Below are positions 7,526-10,711 of a stretch of 10,711 bases of DNA, in pieces. Source of the DNA: Actinomycetes bacterium (GTDB lineage: Bacteria > Actinomycetota > Acidimicrobiia > Acidimicrobiales > Palsa-688); the NCBI GenBank assembly GCA_021827225.1, contig JAKAXG010000081.1, positions 1 through 10,711 on the forward strand, written 5' to 3'. The notes beneath the pieces were generated by a model. The model searched no databases and was not told where the DNA came from. It was given only the letters and a program-made list of their open reading frames with translations. Every line of letters begins with the position of its first letter. The first letter of the stretch is position 1. The translations under genes and the position numbers were made by a program.

Positions 7526-8818
7526 GTGTTGACGGATTTCTGGTTCGGCGTAATCGCCGCCCTCTGGGCCGGCTTCTTCCTGCTGGAAGGCTTCGACTTC
7601 GGCGTCGGCATCCTCCTCCCCCTACTGGCCCGCACGGAGAGCCAGCGGGTGCAGGCGCTGCGTACCATCGGCCCCACCTGGGACGGGAACGAGGTGTGGC
7701 TCCTGGTCGCCGGCGGCGCCACGTTCGCAGCCTTCCCGTCCTGGTACGCCGAGCTGTTCTCCGGCCTGTACCTGCCGCTCGCCGCCGTCCTGGTCGGCCT
7801 GATCATCCGGGGCATCTCGATCGAGTACCGGGGCAAGGTCGCCACCGCCGCCGGCCGGGCCTGGTGCGACCGGGGCATGGTCATCGGCAGCCTCCTGCCC
7901 GCCGTGCTACTGGGAGTTGCCTTTGCCGATCTGATCAGGGGGTTGAAGCTGGACGTCAACCACCACGTCACCGGCAACCTCCTGGACCTGGTCACGCCGT
8001 TCGGCCTGCTCGGCGGTCTCACCACCCTCGGGCTGTTCGCCTACCACGGCAGCGTGTTCGTCGCCCTGCGCGCCGACGGGGAACTGCACCGGCGGGCCCG
8101 GCGCATCGCCACCGAGCTGACCGGGCCGGTGGCCGTGGTGACCATCGCCTTCCTCGCCTGGAGCTTCCACGAGCGTCACACCCCGGTGAGCGTGGCCATG
8201 TCGGTGGTGCTGGTCCTGGCCTTCGTGGCGTCGGCGGCGGCGAACGGAGCCGGCCGACCGGGCTGGGCGTTCGCGGCCAGCGCCCTCGTGTCCCTGGGCG
8301 CCCCCGTGTTCGTGCTGTCGTCGCTGTGGCCCTACGTGATCCCGGCCCACAACGTGGAGGCCTGGTCGCTCACCGTCCAGCAGGCCAGCTCCAGCCACTA
8401 CACGCTGGTGGTCATGACCGTGGTGGCTTTGATCTTCACCCCGGTGGTCATCGCCTACCAGGCCTGGGCCTACTGGGTGTTCCGCTCCAGGGTCACCGAC
8501 GCGGGCGCTCCCCGGCTGCCCCGGCCGGCGCCGGGCCGCTCGGCCAACGACGCCTACCTGGTCATCCCCGGCGGCGGCGACGGCCGTCCGGCCGCACCGG
8601 GGGGGACGGGTGGGTCGGCGCCGGCCGGGGGGCCGGCGGGGTCTGGGGGGCCGGCCGGGGCTGGGGGGCCGGCGGGGCCTGGGGCGGCGGGAGCTGGGCC
8701 GGCGGGAGCTGGGGAGTCGGCGGGGCCGGCGGCCGCACCAGCCGGCCCCGCCGACGGCACCGGGGAGGGCACCGGGGAAGGCGGATCCCCGGCCCAGCCC
8801 GCCGATACCCGCAGCTGA
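7526..8818 (+). CDS. cydB: Cytochrome bd quinol oxidase subunit II, with long low-complexity C-terminal tail
   Basis: CydB is the heme-poor partner of CydA in cytochrome bd. Family motifs are plain: EGFDFGVG at 21-28, PTWDGNEVWLL at 50-60 (D53 matches E. coli D58 of the proton path), a GLYLPL segment near 80-85, and SLTVQQASSSHYTLVVM near 281-297. Repeated hydrophobic segments continue to about residue 319. The usual length is about 335-380. This protein has 430, because residues 324-430 form an extra hydrophilic-to-neutral tail. From about 350 onward it is almost only Gly, Ala and Pro, with three GGPAGx hexapeptides at 368-385, two five-residue variants, then GTGEGTGEGG near the end. The tail probably lies in the cytoplasm or is disordered; no function is known to me. 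The start is the GTG at 7526 with AAGGA upstream. The stop is one base before the next ATG. A frameshift extending the true end is possible but not needed. Confidence 0.95.
   Translation: MLTDFWFGVIAALWAGFFLLEGFDFGVGILLPLLARTESQRVQALRTIGPTWDGNEVWLLVAGGATFAAFPSWYAELFSGLYLPLAAVLVGLIIRGISIEYRGKVATAAGRAWCDRGMVIGSLLPAVLLGVAFADLIRGLKLDVNHHVTGNLLDLVTPFGLLGGLTTLGLFAYHGSVFVALRADGELHRRARRIATELTGPVAVVTIAFLAWSFHERHTPVSVAMSVVLVLAFVASAAANGAGRPGWAFAASALVSLGAPVFVLSSLWPYVIPAHNVEAWSLTVQQASSSHYTLVVMTVVALIFTPVVIAYQAWAYWVFRSRVTDAGAPRLPRPAPGRSANDAYLVIPGGGDGRPAAPGGTGGSAPAGGPAGSGGPAGAGGPAGPGAAGAGPAGAGESAGPAAAPAGPADGTGEGTGEGGSPAQPADTRS
8627..8710 (+). repeat. Tandem G-rich repeats within the 3' end of cydB
   Basis: Three imperfect 18-bp units (8627-8644, 8645-8662, 8663-8680) of the form GGGGGGCCGGC(C)GGGG plus CT/TCT/CCT are followed by two 15-bp units (8681-8695, 8696-8710) ending GGGAGCT. 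Unit lengths are multiples of three, so copy changes keep the reading frame. They encode the GGPAGx and GAAGA/GPAGA repeats of the CydB tail. The form suggests expansion by replication slippage. Confidence 0.8.
8716..8755 (+). repeat. Perfect 15-bp inverted repeat in the cydB 3' end
   Basis: The left arm 8716-8730 (GTCGGCGGGGCCGGC) and the right arm 8741-8755 are exact reverse complements across a ten-base loop. In RNA this would make a very stable, almost all G-C hairpin, ending 61 bases before the cydB stop. No T tract follows, so it is not a typical terminator. It could stall ribosomes or modulate expression of the downstream cydD-like gene, or be a by-product of Gly/Ala/Pro codon choice. 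Confidence 0.75.
8756..8779 (+). repeat. 12-bp direct repeat pair in the cydB tail
   Basis: GGCACCGGGGAG at 8756-8767 is followed at once by GGCACCGGGGAA at 8768-8779, with one mismatch. The pair encodes the repeated Gly-Thr-Gly-Glu of the CydB C-terminus and is in frame. Confidence 0.7.
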
Positions 8819-8819
8819 C

Positions 8820-10711
8820 ATGAGACGAATGATCCTTCGGCGGCGACCGGTGCCGGAACCGGCCGTGGGGCGGCCGGCCGCCGCCGGGGGGCCGGTCGAC
8901 CCCCGCCTCCTCCGGCGGGCACCGGCTCTCCGACGGGCCCTCGCCGGCTTCACGGCGATGGCGGCCATCGGCTCGGTCGCCACAGTGGCGCAGGCCTCGG
9001 CGCTGGCCGCGGCCATCGCCGCGGTGCTGGTCCACCACCGGCGGCTGAACGACGTGGCCGTCCCGTTGGCCGTGCTCTTCGCCGCCATGGTGGTGCGGGC
9101 GGCGCTGGCCGGGGCCGGCGAGTGGCTGGGCCAGACCACCTCGCTCGCCGTGCGTTCCGGCCTGCGCAGCGACCTGCTGGCGGCCGTCGGTCGGGCGGGC
9201 GGCCAGACCCTCGACCCGGAGGACCGGGGCCGGATCGCGGCGGCGGCATCGTCGGGCATCGACGCCCTGGACGGCTACCTGACCCGGGCGGTGCCGGCCG
9301 TCGCCGCGGCGATGGTGACACCGCCTCTCCTGCTGGCCGCCATCGGCTACACCGACTGGCTGGCACTGGTGCTGCTGGCCGTCACCCTGCCCCTGGTGCC
9401 GGTGTTCATGGCGCTGGTGGGCATCATGACCAAGCGGCACATGGACCGCAGGTGGGAGCAGCTGGCCCGGCTGTCGGGCCAGTTCCTCGATCTCCTGGAG
9501 GGGCTCACCGCCTTGAAGATCTACGGCCGCAGCCGGGCGCAGGTCCGCGCCGTGCGGGACGGAACCGACAGCCTGCGCCGCCAGACGCTGGCCACCCTGC
9601 GGGTGGCGTTCGTGTCGGGTCTGGTGCTGGACCTGCTGGCCACGCTGTCGGTCGCGCTGGTGGCGGTGACGGTGGGCCTGCGCCTGGACAGCGGGAAGGT
9701 GGGGCTGGCGGCGGCGCTGACGGTGCTGCTGCTGGCGCCCGAGGTGTTCGCCCCCATCCGGGCGGTCGGAGCCCAGCACCACGCCACCGAGGAGGCCCGG
9801 GCGGTGATCGGGACGGTGATGGGGTTCCTCGACCGGGCCGGGGCGGTGGCCGAGACCGGGGCGGAGCCGTTCGTGCTCAGCGCCGACCACTCCGGCGTGG
9901 TGGCCCGGCTGCGAGGGGTCGAGGTGGGGTACCCCGGCCGGGACGCGCCGGCGCTGGCCGGCGCCGACCTGGACATCCGGGCCGGTTCTCTCACCGTGCT
10001 GACCGGGCGGAGCGGAGCGGGCAAGACCACCGTCCTGTCCGTACTGCTCGGCCGGGTACAACCGGCAGGCGGGTCGGTGACCGTCGGCGCCGCCGACCGC
10101 GACCGGCCGGCCGCCGACGCCTGGCTGGCGAACGTGGCCTGGCTGCCGCAGCGGCCCCGGCTCACCTCGGCCGACGTGGCCGCCGAGGTCCGCCTGGGCG
10201 ATCCCGATCTGGGCGATGCCGACCTTCGAGCGATACTCGCCCGCTGCGCCACGCCCGACGCCACCACCGCGCTCGGCGAGGACGGCCGCTCGGTGTCGGC
10301 CGGGCAGCGCCGGCGGGTGGCGCTGGCCCGGGCCCTGGCCCGGGCGGAGCGGGTCATCCGCCTCGGCGGTGTCCCGCTGGTGCTCCTCGACGAGCCGACC
10401 GAGGACCTGGATCCGGAGACGTCGGGGGTCGTTCTCAGCGTGATCGCCGACCTGGCCGGGCGGGCGGCGGTGGTGGCGGCGACCCACGATCCGGCCCTGA
10501 CGGACCTGGCCGACGTGGAGGTGGAGGTCACCGGCGGCCGCCTGGCCGGCCGGCCCGGGCGGGGGGCTCGGGGCGGGCCCCGCACCCGGGTCGGGCTGGG
10601 CGTGCCGGCGGGGCTGGGCGGGCCGGCGGCCCTGGGCTTGCCGGGGGGGCCGGCGGTGGCCGCCCGGGTCGAGGCGCCGCTCGGCGCACAGCCGGCGCCC
10701 GGGCCGGCTGA
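8820..10711 (+). CDS. cydD: CydD-like ABC exporter half (permease plus ATPase), open at the right edge; possible CydDC fusion
   Basis: The frame is open from the ATG at 8820 to the window edge (630 codons plus two bases), so the 3' end is missing. CydD pairs with CydC in the ABC exporter of cysteine/glutathione or heme-linked cargo that is required for cytochrome bd assembly. An Arg-rich N-terminal extension precedes the usual VDPRLLR beginning at 26-32. The permease has six likely TM segments (about 42-71, 79-100, 158-175, 179-200, 262-287, 295-312) with CydD-type stretches such as TDWLALV, TLPLVPVFMALVG and LLLAPEVFAPIRAVGAQHHA. The ATPase has Walker A GRSGAGKT (396-403), Q-loop Q444, signature SAGQ (493-496), Walker B LVLLDE (520-525), D-loop and H556. 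After about residue 577 comes a Gly/Pro/Ala/Arg region with hexapeptide repeats, longer than a normal CydD ending, which suggests a linker to a fused CydC. The ATG is one base after the cydB stop without a clear Shine-Dalgarno; ATG at residue 4 is an alternative. Confidence 0.92.
   Translation, partial: MRRMILRRRPVPEPAVGRPAAAGGPVDPRLLRRAPALRRALAGFTAMAAIGSVATVAQASALAAAIAAVLVHHRRLNDVAVPLAVLFAAMVVRAALAGAGEWLGQTTSLAVRSGLRSDLLAAVGRAGGQTLDPEDRGRIAAAASSGIDALDGYLTRAVPAVAAAMVTPPLLLAAIGYTDWLALVLLAVTLPLVPVFMALVGIMTKRHMDRRWEQLARLSGQFLDLLEGLTALKIYGRSRAQVRAVRDGTDSLRRQTLATLRVAFVSGLVLDLLATLSVALVAVTVGLRLDSGKVGLAAALTVLLLAPEVFAPIRAVGAQHHATEEARAVIGTVMGFLDRAGAVAETGAEPFVLSADHSGVVARLRGVEVGYPGRDAPALAGADLDIRAGSLTVLTGRSGAGKTTVLSVLLGRVQPAGGSVTVGAADRDRPAADAWLANVAWLPQRPRLTSADVAAEVRLGDPDLGDADLRAILARCATPDATTALGEDGRSVSAGQRRRVALARALARAERVIRLGGVPLVLLDEPTEDLDPETSGVVLSVIADLAGRAAVVAATHDPALTDLADVEVEVTGGRLAGRPGRGARGGPRTRVGLGVPAGLGGPAALGLPGGPAVAARVEAPLGAQPAPGPA
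10593..10646 (+). repeat. Three 18-bp repeats after the CydD ATPase domain
   Basis: Units 10593-10610 and 10611-10628 differ at one base (GGGCTGGGCG, T or G, then GCCGGCG in the full unit), and 10629-10646 is a more diverged third copy. In the CydD frame they encode GLGVPA, GLGGPA and ALGLPG at residues 592-609. The core GGGGCTGGG followed by GGCCGGCGG also occurs in the repeats of the cydB tail, about 1.95 kb upstream. Confidence 0.7.

Noticed and set aside
8627..8755. CRISPR array or mobile element end in the cydB repeats
   Set aside because: The repeats are contiguous, in frame and without spacers. There is no transposase, target duplication or terminal inverted repeat pair.
8562..10487. 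Minus-strand open frame of 641 codons opposite the cydB end and the cydD-like gene
   Set aside because: It has low-complexity Arg/His/Gln/Pro composition and lies opposite a frame that contains a complete set of ABC transporter motifs.
10569..10582. Short palindrome CGGGGC-GG-GCCCCG in the CydD tail
   Set aside because: The two-base loop is too small for a hairpin and short G/C palindromes are expected by chance in this composition.
9122..10711. Plus-strand open frame ending in TGA at the window edge
   Set aside because: It is a different frame from the one with Walker A, signature and Walker B. Its Gly/Arg/Pro-rich translation is a shadow, and its stop is not the stop of the cydD-like gene.

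Overview
The window is high-GC DNA of actinobacterial character. G/C is strongly preferred at third codon positions, some starts are GTG, and the gene content fits Actinomycetota: a WS/DGAT acyltransferase, an MmpL-type exporter, and a cytochrome bd operon with short-form CydA followed by CydD. A narrower placement is not possible from sequence reading alone. No mobile element, CRISPR array, tRNA or rRNA was seen.

Layout. (1) 1-141: 3' end of an unidentified plus-strand gene, followed by a good intrinsic terminator at about 150-192. (2) 142-374: non-coding gap between convergent genes. (3) 375-3592, minus strand: a two-gene unit, a SulP-type anion transporter with a C-terminal STAS domain followed by a WS/DGAT acyltransferase. 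The two share an ATGA overlap, so they are very probably translationally coupled. (4) 3593-3718: divergent promoter region. (5) 3719-5956, plus strand: an MMPL/RND-family exporter of 745 residues with a strong ribosome binding site. (6) 6037-10711 and beyond, plus strand: cydA, cydB, then a CydD-like ABC exporter half. The cydD-like gene begins one base after the cydB stop and is still open at the right edge. No complete ORF marks this last gene because it runs off the window, but it carries every ABC ATPase motif.

Function. CydA and CydB form the quinol-oxidising, oxygen-reducing cytochrome bd terminal oxidase. CydD, with CydC, makes the thiol/heme-handling ABC exporter needed for bd maturation. 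The frame runs past the ATPase domain into a Gly/Pro/Ala linker, which suggests a fused CydDC protein as known in some actinobacteria. The left half combines neutral lipid synthesis (WS/DGAT), anion transport (SulP) and envelope lipid or small-molecule export (MmpL-like).

What stands out. CydB has an unusual C-terminal tail of about 105 residues built partly from 18-bp repeats. A perfect 15-bp inverted repeat lies in the 3' end of cydB. A similar 18-bp, six-residue Gly/Pro/Ala repeat recurs after the CydD ATPase domain. I see no clearly new multi-gene system. The genes belong to known families and the novelty is in these tails, the repeats and the gene pairings.
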